64,000 nt of DNA from Colius striatus (taxonomy: Eukaryota > Chordata > Aves > Coliiformes > Coliidae). This document shows, piece by piece, positions 52,649 to 63,900 of this stretch. The notes under the pieces were generated by a model. The model made no database searches and was not told where the DNA came from. It saw only the letters and a program-made list of their open reading frames with translations. The first letter of the stretch is position 1; every line of letters starts with the position of its first letter. The position numbers were made by a program, and so were the translations under genes. Where the stretch lies: the NCBI RefSeq assembly GCF_028858725.1, contig NC_084768.1, positions 32,270,664 to 32,334,663 on the forward strand, read 5' to 3'.

Positions 52649-53833
52649 AATGTTTAGGAGTCAATAAAGCTATGTGCAAATTGAACAACAGAAGTCAGAA
52701 ACATTTTAAATACTATTTTTTGTTTTAAACCAGAAAACCCCCAACCCGACAGTTTAATTGCACTGGACATTTTAATACAAAGGCAATACATCTTCTTTAC
52801 ACAATACCACCTCTAGGAGTTGCCAATAACTGTCAATCAGTCCGTTGCTCTCAGCTATCCCAGACACACCTCTTTTGTTAGAGTAACACTCTAGGCGCAC
52901 GGATCCTCCTGCGTGGTGTGAACTTATTTACACGGGACACATCCGACCCCATTAGCACAGGTTAGAAAAAACAGAGGAGTAAAAATGATGCTGTAAAACA
53001 AATACATTCAATTTAATGACAGGTACTTCTTCCACGGACTCATAAGATACAGACATCTGTGCCGACTTTTTAAAGTTAATAAAACGTGCCAAAACGTATT
53101 GCATTTTGTTAGGGAAGTGCATTTATCTATAGCCATTTCACTCCAGCCCCCTTCTCAGGTTCCCAAAACTCAAGGTACTCTCTTCAGACGTCCCAGCTTT
53201 TGGGGAGACTCTGAAACCGACGCCAAAAGGCCCGTTTGGGTTTTAACTCTTTCTTAGGGAAAGATCCTGCTGTTGACGACAGCATCTCGTACATTTACTT
53301 GCAGTCACCTTCAAGAGAAACGACCTCTAGTTCTACCTGGCATTTGACTCGGTAATGCAGTTTATTTAATGCTATAGAGTAAGAAGGCAATCGATGGTAT
53401 GGGGCCAAACGCTGCTCTGAGCTACCCCGTCAGGTCTGACGCAGCCAAGGGAATTTGTACAGGTGAACGAAACCGCAGAGCCTGGCTCAGGGTCTTCAAA
53501 TGTAATACGGACCGACAGCAAAACCTCACAGCTCTGATCTCGCTCAATGAAACCCCAACAGCTTTGGGCTCTGCAAATAAAACCTTACGACTTCGACCTC
53601 GCGACTAAATGCTCTGGAAAATGATGCCAAAGCACAGTCGTACAGGCTCTGAGTTACATTTGTGCGATTTCTTTCCTTGTTACGTGCTAAACAAACACCT
53701 CTGACCAACTACACCAGAGCCACCACTAAACTCATCACAGAAGGATCTTTGTGTCGGTGGCTTGCTGCAAGTAAAGGAGAAATAACTTCACATTCTTCTC
53801 ACATGGAAAGAAAAAAAAAGGTTCATTCTGCCC

Positions 53834-53882
53834 GCTCTCCCTCCTCCTCCTCCTCCCCCTCTCTCTTTCTCTCACACACACC
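53834..53882 (+). repeat. CT-rich simple repeat, (CTC)n and (CA)n
   Basis: Pyrimidine-rich run with CTCCTCCTCC blocks, then CTCTCTTTCTCTCACACACAC. It lies in the inferred S1PR1 3'UTR, where the transcript would read as a GGAGGAGG / GAGAGAG purine tract. Confidence 0.85.
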
Positions 53883-54182
53883 AGGCATCATTTCACCAGG
53901 GCATCAGTCTTTCAGAGTTACTAAGGAGATTTCAGGATATGAATGCGCCTGACAATCCTGAGCTGCCTCAGTGCAAAGACAAAACATGCTCCAGGGAAAA
54001 AGACTTTTCGAGCCAGAACAGTCTGTCCCATTTCTCGAACTCCAGCCTCGCAAGCGCACCATTTGCCTCGTTAGAACTAATGCTACTCGCTCACTCAGCC
54101 CGCTGCCGCCGCCGTGAGCAGGAGGCGTCTCAGCTCCCCCCGTTGCAGGGGGAGGCTCCGAAATACACCCCCACGGTTACTC

Positions 54183-55322
54183 CTAAGAAGATGAGGTAAC
54201 GTTGCCCGAAGACATGATGGTTTCAGGACGGTCACCTTCCTCCTTCTGTGGGTGGGAGGAGTTGTCGGACTTACTCCGGCTGAACTCCATCCCTCCGATG
54301 ATGGGCCTCTTGAATTTGGTCCCAGAATCCGACGGGTGGCATTTGCAGCAGCACAGAATCTTGATGAAAGCCCTCCTCATCTCTTTGCTCGTCAGGGTGT
54401 AGATGATAGGGTTCGTGGCTGAATTGAGCACGGCCAGTACTAAGAAATACTCTGCTTTATAGAGGATCGGGCAGGTCTTCACCTTACAGCCCACGTCCAG
54501 TAAGAGCAGGATGAACAAGGGAGCCCAGCAGACGATGAAGGCACTCAGGACTATGATCACTGTCTTGAGCAAGGCCAGTGACTTCTCTGAGCTCCTGGTT
54601 GCTTTGGTAATGTTTTTCCGAAAGGTCAGCCTGCGGCTCCTAGTCCTCACCATGGAGTAGATCCTGCAATAGAGGACGACAATAGACAGCAAAAGGCCGG
54701 TGAAAACGGTGGTGCAAAAGAGAATATAGTGCTTGTGGTAGAGAGGCAGCACGGTGGAGCAGTTGGACAAGAGGCTGATGCAGTTCCAGCCCATGATGGG
54801 GAGACCCCCGAGGATCACAGAGATGACCCAGCAGGCGCTGATCAGCAGGAAGGAGCGGAAGCTGTTGCTGCCATTGTGGAGTTTCATCTTCAACATGGTG
54901 ATGTACCTCTCAATGGCGATGGCCAACAAGCTGAACACCGAAGCTGACAAGGCAACAAACATGCTGCCTTCCCTCACGAACCACTGGGAGGGGGTGAGGC
55001 TATAGGTTTTGTGTCCAGACAGCAGGAGGTTGGCAGTGTAAGCCACGCCAGCCAGCAAGTCCGAAAGAGCCAAGTTCCCAATGAAATAGTACATGGGTCT
55101 GTGAAACTTCTTGGTTTTCCAGATGGTAAGCAGGACAAAAATGTTCTCCAAGATTATAAAGCAGCAAATGATGATAAAAACCACCGACGTGATCTTTATT
55201 CCACTGTCCGCATTCTCATTTAGCTTCCCCGTGTAATTATAATGCTCTTTGATGACGTAGTTGACGTCGGTGTTGGCGAGGCTGCCGAGGACCTTCAGCG
55301 GGGCGGTGGTGCCGGAGCTCAT
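54183..55322 (-). CDS. S1PR1: Sphingosine-1-phosphate receptor 1, complete single-exon coding region
   Basis: Class A GPCR for extracellular sphingosine-1-phosphate at the plasma membrane. In the family it signals through Gi and drives lymphocyte egress, endothelial barrier function and vessel maturation. The frame has 379 codons (human protein 382) and was recognised by near-identity to vertebrate S1PR1 through all seven membrane helices (roughly 44-68, 78-101, 113-140, 158-179, 195-222, 250-276, 288-311). Visible landmarks: N-glycosylation site NYT at 29-31; ligand headgroup pair R117-E118; ERY at 138-140 (the receptor's variant of DRY); ECL2 cysteines 181 and 188; RRLTF with T233, matching the known Akt site; CWAP at 265-268; ECL3 cysteines 279 and 284; NPIIY at 304-308; a CCCKC palmitoylation cluster at 324-328; and a serine-rich tail (348-356) typical of GRK phosphorylation. 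The start ATG sits in a good Kozak context (GCACCATGA). The extracellular N terminus (1-27) is the divergent part. No frameshift or missing key residue was seen. Confidence 0.98.
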   Translation of the reverse strand: MSSGTTAPLKVLGSLANTDVNYVIKEHYNYTGKLNENADSGIKITSVVFIIICCFIILENIFVLLTIWKTKKFHRPMYYFIGNLALSDLLAGVAYTANLLLSGHKTYSLTPSQWFVREGSMFVALSASVFSLLAIAIERYITMLKMKLHNGSNSFRSFLLISACWVISVILGGLPIMGWNCISLLSNCSTVLPLYHKHYILFCTTVFTGLLLSIVVLYCRIYSMVRTRSRRLTFRKNITKATRSSEKSLALLKTVIIVLSAFIVCWAPLFILLLLDVGCKVKTCPILYKAEYFLVLAVLNSATNPIIYTLTSKEMRRAFIKILCCCKCHPSDSGTKFKRPIIGGMEFSRSKSDNSSHPQKEEGDRPETIMSSGNVTSSS

Positions 55323-55412
55323 GGTGCCACGCTGCGTCGCTCCCGCGCCCGCCGGACGGTGACGCCGCGCCCGTCGCTGCCGGCCCCGCGGCCCCCCTCA
55401 CAGCCCGCAGCC
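55323..55412 (-). other. S1PR1: 5'UTR part of S1PR1 exon 2, with splice acceptor
   Basis: Reading the minus strand, a pyrimidine-rich run ends in GTCGTTGCAG (AG at 55413-55414), followed by 90 GC-rich bases up to the start codon. This fits the known S1PR1 structure, in which the coding exon carries a short leader. No upstream ATG was noticed in these 90 bases. Confidence 0.6.
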
Positions 55413-56408
55413 CTGCAACGACAGGCACAGAGCCCACGGTTAGAAGGAGCCAGGCAAACAAACAGCGCTGCAAACCATCGAGGGCTTCAGAGAAGCTGCT
55501 GGTTTAACCGTGCATCAGTGACAAACGTGTTCACACAGAAACCAGCTTCCCACCAGCTTCCCGGCTGCCGAAATACACGTGAAAGGCAGGCAGGCACGTT
55601 CAATAGGGGTAGGTAATGAGGGGAAAAAAGTTGTGTCTCAGAGCTGAACAGGTAAGTCAGAGTCCCCAACGACTGCATTACTGGGCTTCTTCCAAAACAT
55701 CCCAAAGCTCCCTGTCAGTAAGTTCTAGGGTATCTTTTTCCTCTGCAGGAAACACAACAGCAGAGATTTGCACGGGAAAGGGCTTGATTTGATTTAACTG
55801 CAAACGAAGGAAAGCCTGCACTGAAGTTACTTGACGGGGGATCTGTAGCCTCCTCCACAGGCTTTGGAAGGGGTCGGTTATGCAATTTACTGATCTCGTC
55901 TCAACACAGTAGTGAGTTCACTGATGTGCACATAGACACGGGCAGGGATGCCTTTGCTAACTTTAAGTAAGAACATGCTTTACAAAACCTGGAGCGGCAT
56001 GAAAATTCAGAAAAACGAAGAAAAAGACAAAAATGAGCGAGACAGCGAGCCCGGTGCCCGAAACAAAGGGCAAAACAACCCCCACAAGCTTGCACTCGAA
56101 TAATTAGCATTGCAAGCTTCTGAAACGGGCATGATTAAGGAATGCCGATGCACGGGAATCGCCCTCTACCTGTAAACATTTTCTAGCAGACACTTAAAGA
56201 GAACTAGAGACGTGAAACCACGCAAGGAAATACGAACGGGCAGAGTTGTTGGACAACCGCCGAAGTGGGGCAGAGCAGGAGGTGCGAGGGCACTGTGCAC
56301 GGCCGCCCGCCCCGCTGCTGTCCCGCACCTCGCAGCGCTCCCCGGCTCCGGCCCCGAGCCGGGCTGGGCAGCGCCCGCCGGCCCGTCCCGCGGCTCCCCG
56401 AGCCTTAC

Positions 56409-56475
56409 CTCGCTCCCGCGCCGCGCGGACCCCGCGCCGGCCCCGCGCATCGTGAGCGCCCGCGCAGCGACTCCG
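56409..56475 (-). other. S1PR1: Candidate untranslated exon 1 of S1PR1
   Basis: On the minus strand a strong donor (GCGAG|GTAAGG, intron starting at 56408) lies inside the CpG island and would pair with the acceptor at 55413-55414. The TATA-like CATTAAAACC at 56498-56507 predicts a start near 56470-56475, giving a leader exon of about 65 bases. Another donor-like site (CAG|GTAGAG, minus strand) near 56165-56170 is a possible alternative. No transcript data are available. Confidence 0.45.
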
Positions 56476-56497
56476 TGCGCCGGGCCGGGGGCTCGGT

Positions 56498-56507
56498 GGT
56501 TTTAATG
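56498..56507 (-). promoter_or_regulatory. TATA-like element upstream of S1PR1
   Basis: The minus strand reads CATTAAAACC, an isolated AT run inside the GC-rich island, 90 bases before the proposed exon 1 donor. It is the only TATA-like word close by. It may be incidental, because CpG-island promoters often lack a TATA box. Confidence 0.35.
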
Positions 56508-56524
56508 TTCCTGCGGCTGCTCTC

Positions 56525-56533
56525 CCCACCCCG
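56525..56533 (+). promoter_or_regulatory. CACCC-type (KLF-like) box near the S1PR1 promoter
   Basis: The plus strand reads CCCACCCCG just upstream of the TATA-like element. KLF2 is an established activator of S1PR1 in T cells and endothelium and binds CACCC boxes. The motif is short and common in GC-rich DNA, so the link is inference. Confidence 0.3.
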
Positions 56534-57100
56534 TTTCAGAACACTCCCGGCTGACTCCGCCTCTCCGCGGCCATCGAGCCGCCGGCCGCGGGAGGTCGCA
56601 GGGCTCTGGGACAGCCGCCCGGCTCCGCTCCGCCCCGGCCGACGCTCGCAGGGACCCCAGGGAACTGCCCCAGGGACCCTCGTCGCCCCGGCCGGGCCCC
56701 GGCCGCCCCTGCCCCGCTCTCCGCCGCTCCGCACCCCGCGCCAAGGCGGCTCTCGCCCGAGGAACGGGGGGTCGGCGGCCCCCGCCCCTCGGGGGGCGCC
56801 TTGCCTCTGCCTTGCCTCTCACCCCTCTCGGAGCAGGCACAGTCAGCACACCTCCGTCCTCGCTCCTAGAGGACGGTGTAAGTAAATACCTGGAGGAGGC
56901 TCTTGCCTTTCCCCCCGTCGGAGCCGGGCGGCGCGGAGGTGTGTCCGTCCCGGCACGGCCGCTGGCTGCGGCAGCGATCGCGGTGCGGGTGCGGGGTCTC
57001 AGCCGCGGCACAGCCAGGGGCTGCCCGCACACGGGCACGGGGCAGCGCCGGGCCACCGCCGCACATCGCCCTCCGCACAGCCCATCTGGGCCCGTTCAGA

Positions 57101-60100
57101 GGCTGCTGCAGGGTATGTACCTGGTGTGTACCTGTTTGAAAAGATGAAGAGTATTAAATCGGTTTTAAAGCATGCTTGGGGATGATAAGTGCTTGCTGTG
57201 GCCACAGTGCTACTGTATAGAGACTGAGAACGAAGTAAGTTTAGGTTTCACAATTCCTTCTCTCTTCAAACTTGTAAAAGAAAAGAACACCTCAGTGTAC
57301 GTGAAGCTACTGCACGAGTTCTCCTCTTCCTTGCTCTGTTCAAATGGAGATGTCTTTTCAGTTCATAGCATCGCACCAGTCCATTGAGCAGTGACAGGGA
57401 AGCAGCTTTCCTCAGAGACAGCAAGAGTAGCTCTAGCCTCAGAAGAGTCTCTCTCATTTATCCTCATAGTCATGCTTCAATCGCTCCCCGCCTCTCCCAG
57501 AATGACTCAGATAAATTACAATGGCAAACAGACATTTACTCTTCCACCACAGAGCTAGAAACTCAAAAGATGTTTGGCCTCCTGAGAGCCTAGAGAAGAA
57601 TACAGCCGTTAAATTACAACTGTCAAAAAGGGCATGTAGGATAAATCATGCTTGAGGTTGACATATGCATCCCCTGCAACTGCCTGACTTGCCCTAGATA
57701 TTTCAAGCTTTCCCCCTTATTTAGCCAATTTACAGAAAACACTAAATGTAAGTGCATTCATTACTCTCTTTCCTCCAGGAAATAATTCACACATGTTTTT
57801 AAGCAACAGGATCACATTAAAGGAGCAGGCTTTAATTAAAGGTTTGGAATGACTCAGGGTACAGGCTTTCATGTTAAAGCCACTGGCTGACCATCTGAGA
57901 GAGTTCCAGCTCAGAGATGCGACTACCAACAAATTACTTGTCAGAGGGAGGGTAAAATACCTGGGCACTTACAGGTCCACTCCAAGCACGTGGGCATTTG
58001 TATCGCAAAAAGCATCACTACAATTAGATGAACACGTGCATTTGTAGCCCTCTCACCTTCTCAGCAGAGAGGAAACTGAAACAGAGCCTCATCCTTCCCA
58101 GGCAAACGAAGGCAGATCAAGTAGATGTGCACTCAAGGCTGCCTAAAACCTCAGATCTGACAGGTCAATGTGGCTCAGCTGCACAGGTTGTTGCCTGCTT
58201 ACAGGGGTTGAAACACAGAGGTAAAGTCAAGTTGGTCCAGTCACCTCTACCAAAAGCATGCTGCTGAGTGTTCAGTGAGGTGATTTACAGCAGGGTTATG
58301 CTCCATCCCCACCAACAGAACAACTCTCTCAGTCCCTCCCCAGCTGCCAGGTCCTGTGTTCAGCGAGCTTGTACCTCTACGAAATGCACTACAGAAACCC
58401 TGGGTACCTACAGCTCCTCTCAGAGCCTGACTCTGCAACTGCCTACAGGCACAATAAGGAGAAAGACCAACCCGATGTTACTCAGGCACCACTTCAGAGC
58501 CAGCCAGCAGGCAGGTGTCAGTCAGAGGGGCTCAGACTCCTGGTTTAGGGCTGGCACCAAAAGAGAAAAAATAAAGAGGAGGCTCCCTGTTGGAACAAAC
58601 CAAAGTTCTTGTGGAATTTCCCATGGGAACTTGGTGGGGTAGGGACTGTAGAAACCTGCCTAGCCACAGGGCAGTTTTATTGCAGGAAAACATTCTGATC
58701 TTGTCAGAAAAGAAGCTGCAAGCTGGGCAACTCCCAGTGCCTGCACACGGACAGAGCCTTGGCCTCTGGCACCAGAAGGCTGTACTCTCCCAGCACCAGC
58801 ACTGCTGGATAACACGTGATTGCATCAGAGGAGTGGCTGAACATTATCCATCTAGGAAGGACACAGAAAATCACTGCAAGGCAGATTAGCAAATGTTTTT
58901 TCTCTAATGCATTGCTCTTCTGCACATTCACAAGTCTTATCTATATAAGCAAAAAACCACCTTTGTGCATTCTGACCCAAGTCAGGCCACAAACCAGAGC
59001 CATTGCTGCCTGACGTGCCAGGGCAAGGCAGGAGACCCTTGAAATGGCACCAACAGAGCACGTTTGCTCACCAAGAGACTACCAAGAGAGGCCTGCAGCA
59101 TCCCCTCAAGTTCTCCTGACTAGAAGAAACGTACAAAAACTCTGTAAACCAAAGTCAGATTCAGATTTCTGCTGCAATCCTGGAACAAATATTCCGTCGG
59201 TTGATTTTTCCCCCAAGATTCACACCTGCTGTAGCACGGTCTTATCCGGGCCTTTAAGGAACTAATTGTTTCCTAAGTCTGTAAGGGAAAAAAGCCCAAA
59301 TTTATTTGTTCAAATAGGCTAAAATGACACCTTAAATGAAGCACACGCAGGCAGAAGAAACAATTATGATGCTATGAGATAGCTCAACCCACATTGGGAG
59401 AGTATGCCTGAATTCCAAGCCAGCAGGGAAAATGCTGAAAGGGAGCATTTGGTATCTGCAAGCAACAAAGAGTAGGCTAAATCATTTTATTCATTTGTTA
59501 ACATAACTAAACACAAAGCACTGACAGTGACCTTTGACTGCTGGTATTTATTAGGCACTCTGAGTATCCAAGAGGAACTCTAGATTCATTGTCCAGTTTA
59601 AAACGAATCAATGTTTCATCACTTTGGCGGCACAGGGACGCTCTGGCTTTCAACTGTCCCTTCCACAGTGCACAGGTTAGATCAATTAATTTCCTGTTGA
59701 TATATTGTTCAAAAGCTCCACATCTTCTTCTGTCAGATTACAACAGAAAACCTGTTTAAGAGACAAAAAACCCAAAAGAACAGCACAGTGATGAGAACAC
59801 TGCAAAGACTAAACCACACGGATTTAATACTAGCACGCTGGTTTGTTAGGTGGTCTGGTTTTATGTGTAACTGCCTGATATTGATAAATGATTAATACTC
59901 ATTAAATGGCTTGCTTTGTTTTAAAAGGCTGTTGTACAAAGTTTGCTGAATTCATTTTGGTGAGAATTTGTGGACTTCATTTGTAGATCACTAAGCTGAA
60001 GGTGACAGCAGGAAAAGCTGGGAAGTCCAAGTGGGAAGAACTGAAGTACTTGTGAGAGTGACATACAATAGTTTGACCGTGTATCATTGCACCCAAACCC

Positions 60101-60624
60101 ATAACACACTTCAATAGAGCTAATCATGAGATAGGTTTTTCTCATGTGTACTAATCTATAGCAGTAATTAACAGTACAGTAATTAACTGTATAATGCAGC
60201 ATCAGAAAACTTTACAAAGCTTAATATTTTATTGCAGTGATACAGATGAGTCAACTGAAGCCCTACTGTACATCTGCTCAAACTAAACACATGCAGGACA
60301 TAACTGAACTTAACATACTATTCTGAAGAAAGAGAGGCCTTGGATGAGAAATTATTTGCAATTACCTGCAACTATTTGGCAGATTACAGGTATTACTGAT
60401 CTGTAATACAGGGGGTGGGGAGAAGCTGTAAAATACACATTCCCTAAAAGAACCAAAAACCCAAACCAAACCTGTCTGTGGATTTCTCAGACCAAAGGAC
60501 ACTATATCTGGTCTGTAAGGCGTTCACAACCATTGTGCAAAAACTTGGCATGCTGTGTGATGTGAAATCCCAGGCTTCTGTTTCACTAAACAACATGTAT
60601 TTTTCAACATCAAGAAAGGGAGTT
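57101..60624. other. Upstream flank of S1PR1
   Basis: No gene recognised. Plus-strand donor-like sites at 57113 and 57235 raise the possibility of a divergent non-coding transcript. About 59180-59740 has conserved-element texture. Confidence 0.55.
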
Positions 60625-60942
60625 TCTGCCCCAGTGCATGTATGACCTCGACAGTGAATTTCTGCCCCAGTGCATGTATGATCTTGACAGTGAATTTCTG
60701 CCCCAGTGCATGTATGACCTTGACAGTGAATTTCTGCCCCAGTGCATGTATGATCTTGACAGTGAATTTCTGCCCCAGTGCATGTATGACCTTGACAGTG
60801 AATTTCTGCCCCAGTGCATGTATGATCTTGACAGTGAATTTCTGCCCCAGTGCATGTATGACCTTGACAGTGAATTTCTGCCCCAGTGCATGTATGATCT
60901 TGATAGTGAATTTCTGCCCCAGTGCATGTATGATCTTGACAG
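60625..60942. repeat. Minisatellite, 36-bp unit, about 8.8 copies
   Basis: Units start at 60625, 60661, 60697, 60733, 60769, 60805, 60841, 60877 and 60913 (last copy 30 of 36 bases). Each unit begins TCTGCCCCAGTGCATGTATG. Only three positions vary (unit offsets 21, 24 and 27, all C/T). Units alternate GACCT / GATCT, so the array is really a 72-bp dimer repeat, except that the last two units are both GATCT. The unit is a multiple of three and lacks stops in several frames, so four frames read through it, including MYDLDSEFLPQC repeated on the plus strand. I know of no such protein and call it a non-coding tandem repeat. Confidence 0.95.
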
Positions 60943-63900
60943 CTCTGCTTTGGATTAATCTTCCATCACCTTTGTATTGCACCCAAAGCAAGAGATTTGC
61001 TGTACATTCATCTTAGCAACCTTACACTTATGGACATTCAGTGGGACGAATCCAGGTCATGAAGAACTGTTAGGAAAGGATGAACTCATGGAAAAAAGAA
61101 ATGTAAACAAACCAACAATCTCCACTCTCCTTCTCACCAGAAACCAGTGAAAGTAATCAGACACCTCCCCTGCCAATTTCACACGAAGTTATGAACTTCA
61201 CACCAGTTCATTACGCTGGAATTTTGAAGCCTCATCTAGAAAATCCTGGAAATCTGTTTTGATGGAGAAAATGACCATCATGAATAGGCTGATAGTGATC
61301 TAAACATACTCTTGAATTTCCTTTTAGTAGTTCAGCTCCATGGACGGTTCTCAGAGGGCACTGGCAACCAAAGTCACTCTTAAATATTCCTCTTGGGCAG
61401 AGTGACTGAGATTGGTACAATGGATCTGTGCAGAGCTGCTCAGGGAAGCACATCCCAATGTTGGCCATGCCCACACAGTGGGTACAGAGTGTTTGATATC
61501 ACTATTTTATATCATCCTCATGGATTTAAATCCATTTCAGGCTTTGTGTTGTCTCTGGGGATCCTTTCCTTTACTCTTTTCCTCAGTTGTGGAGGCAGTT
61601 CTCATGCTCTGCTCTCTTACAAGTCACTACTATTCTGCAATTGTCTTGGCAGTTGTAACCTGTCCTCTGTGATGCTGCAGAGATATGCAGCAACTCAAAC
61701 ACAAATAGTAAAGCTGTATCATTTACATCCTAAATACAGCACAGGCTCACTACAGGCAGTGCAAACACCAAGTTTTCTTTCAGAAATGCAGACATCTCAC
61801 TGAGGGCCAAAAGACTGAAGTACACAAAAAGACTCCCAAGCACAGCAACATCAACATTTGCCTGAGGTTGGCTTATCTGTTCTTTTTTACCCAATGCACT
61901 GTAGTCAGAAATGAGCTTCAAAGCTTTAGGGGGGGGTGTGGCGATATGAAAGAGTTAACTGCTTGAATTCAATCAGCCTCAGCAAGAGCTGCTCCACCTT
62001 TGTCCCCAGTGTCAGGAACATGGGGTTAATGTCAGCTTTCCTGTCAGAATAGTTCAGCACTGCTGCTTGAAAAAGAAAATCACCTGGTGTTAACCACAGT
62101 GCAAGAAGAAGGGTGAATATTATGCAACCTGCTTGGCATAGGGTCTATGAACTTGGTAGTAGTAGTAGTTGCTTTATTATTACCCAGAAAAACAATGTCT
62201 TGAAAGCTGGAGGTCAGGTGTGCTAGAAACCCTTCTGCAGCCTCACTAAAACACCAATTTCCTGAAGTCTGCACTTTACAAAACCATTCAGATTGTTTTC
62301 CAACCACATGTCCTTAGGTGCTCCATCTCCAGTACTAGGAAAGAGTAAATTTGGGGATAGGGAGGATAAAGGAGAGATGGAGGCCTCAGAGTCAGCCAGG
62401 AAGCTGCTTGGCTGCACAGAAAACGGCCTCACCCTTCCCACTGAATATCAGTTTATTTTTCTCCTTTCCTTATTTGCTTCAAGAGAGTTCCTTCCATTAA
62501 GAGTCACAGTGCTCCTACAAAAGCAGCTGACTGAACTTAGGTAGATAACACTGATACATTTTATCTTAAAACAATGGTTTATCTCAACTAGAAAGGAATG
62601 TCCCAATCAGTCAGCACCATAAATCACCTACACAACATGCAAAAAAAGTACCTTCAGTTTTCAGGTGTATTCCTTGTTCCTCCTGGCAAGAGGATGGGTT
62701 GCACTGATAAAATGGATGCACTGCTGGATCTTAAAAGTGGCCATTGTAGAAAGGTGAAAAAGTTTTCTTGGTAGAGATAAGCCTGTCTTACAGAAATCTG
62801 CACAGGAGGAGGAACTGCAGCCCTGGGGAAGAACATGTATGTAATAGTTCCGTCCACTTGAAGGATGAGTTCTGAGCTTAAAAAATCAAAATCATCCTAC
62901 AAAATGAGCATCTCCAGGCTCACTGACCAAGGGAGCAATAAAACATGGAGTTCAACTTGCTGACTTTGCCTGTCCAGCACTTTTATATACTTTTGGTCTT
63001 CTAGGTTCTGTTTCTGTTACTCCTCAACAAAGTCCCCAATGTCAGGGATCAACAAGGACAATCTGCTTTAATTCCCATGCTTCATTTGTGTTGGAAACTG
63101 TATGTTGGTGTGATGTCTGTTTCTTAAGAGAAAACTAGAGATAAAACTCCGAGTTGTCTTCCGTAGTTTCTGAGGAAGCCTTGAGTGCCAAAGAGCCACC
63201 CTGAGTGAATGCTGGGCACAGGATCCACTTCTGGTCCTTATTTTATGAGTTCAGAATTGTATGATTCAGATTCAGCCTTACTTTTTGGAACTACTGGAAC
63301 TCATCATAACAGCTCAGTCAGACACACAGCTACTCCTAAACACCTTAAGTGGCTGTCCCAGATACTAAAGCACAGCAAACTGCAGGCCACAACTGAAACT
63401 CCAGAAAACGCCTTCTCTGTAGACACTGTGCATCTTTCTTGGGAGAGTACACTGTAGAGGGAGGAGTGAGCACAGCACTTCAACACCATATCTTCAACAC
63501 CAAATCAACACTGATTCCCGAGGCAAATCTTGTCCTTTTTTTTTTCCAGAAACATTTACCAGAAAACCCCAGCCAATTGTTCTGAGGTGCTGCTATCAAA
63601 AAGGTGAGTTTGCCTGCGTTGTAGCCAAGCTGCACAGAAGCTCTGCTTTGAGGCCAAACACCATAGGCTCAGATCCATCATTGCTCTACGCCACTTGTTG
63701 ATAAAAAACTAAGGAGCTTTGTTTCACGATATGACTAAAGCAGAACAGCACTGGGAAAGCTGCCTCAGGAAGTCCACACACAATATAAATCATGGTCAGA
63801 TTTTCCATACCTTTCTAGACACAGGAACTCCTAAAATATCAAAGCAACGTGACTAGAAGTCGAATACTTGGTCGATAAAAGGCTCTGCAGACGTACTTCT

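Larger units (their letters stand above)
52620..54182 (-). other. S1PR1: S1PR1 3'UTR (inferred extent)
   Basis: Non-coding stretch between the S1PR1 stop codon and the first good minus-strand AATAAA (52643-52648). It contains a purine-rich GGAGGAGG-type run (minus strand) at 53834-53872 and otherwise no recognised structure. The several short open frames here on the plus strand have no recognisable product. Confidence 0.6.
52620..56475 (-). other. S1PR1: Proposed S1PR1 transcription unit (two exons)
   Basis: Model from sequence signals. Exon 1 is untranslated, ending at the donor AG|GTAAGG (minus strand, exon end 56409). The intron spans about 55413-56408 (roughly 1 kb). Exon 2 runs from the acceptor at 55412 through the whole coding region to a poly(A) signal AATAAA at 52643-52648 (minus strand). 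An untranslated first exon followed by one coding exon is the known layout of mammalian S1PR1. The 5' end is approximate, placed about 25-30 bases below a TATA-like sequence. The 3' end is placed 15-25 bases past the hexamer. The 3'UTR would be about 1.55 kb, similar to my recollection of the human one. An alternative first exon using other donors in the island cannot be excluded. Confidence 0.65.
56250..57100. promoter_or_regulatory. CpG island at the S1PR1 promoter
   Basis: About 850 bases of very GC-rich, CpG-dense sequence that ends sharply on both sides in ordinary AT-rich DNA. It covers the proposed first exon and the region upstream of it, as expected for a vertebrate promoter island. 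The long open frames on both strands here are the usual by-product of few stop codons in GC-rich DNA and look low-complexity (Pro, Ala, Arg, Gly), so they are not called as genes. Confidence 0.85.

Noticed and set aside
56265-56885. A 206-codon plus-strand frame antisense to the S1PR1 promoter
   Set aside because: Low-complexity Pro/Arg/Ala sequence within the CpG island, with competing frames on both strands and no recognisable domain.
60638-60958. Repeat protein made of MYDLDSEFLPQC units
   Set aside because: A stop-free unit of 36 bases automatically gives long frames. There is no start context, extension or family similarity; three other frames are equally open.
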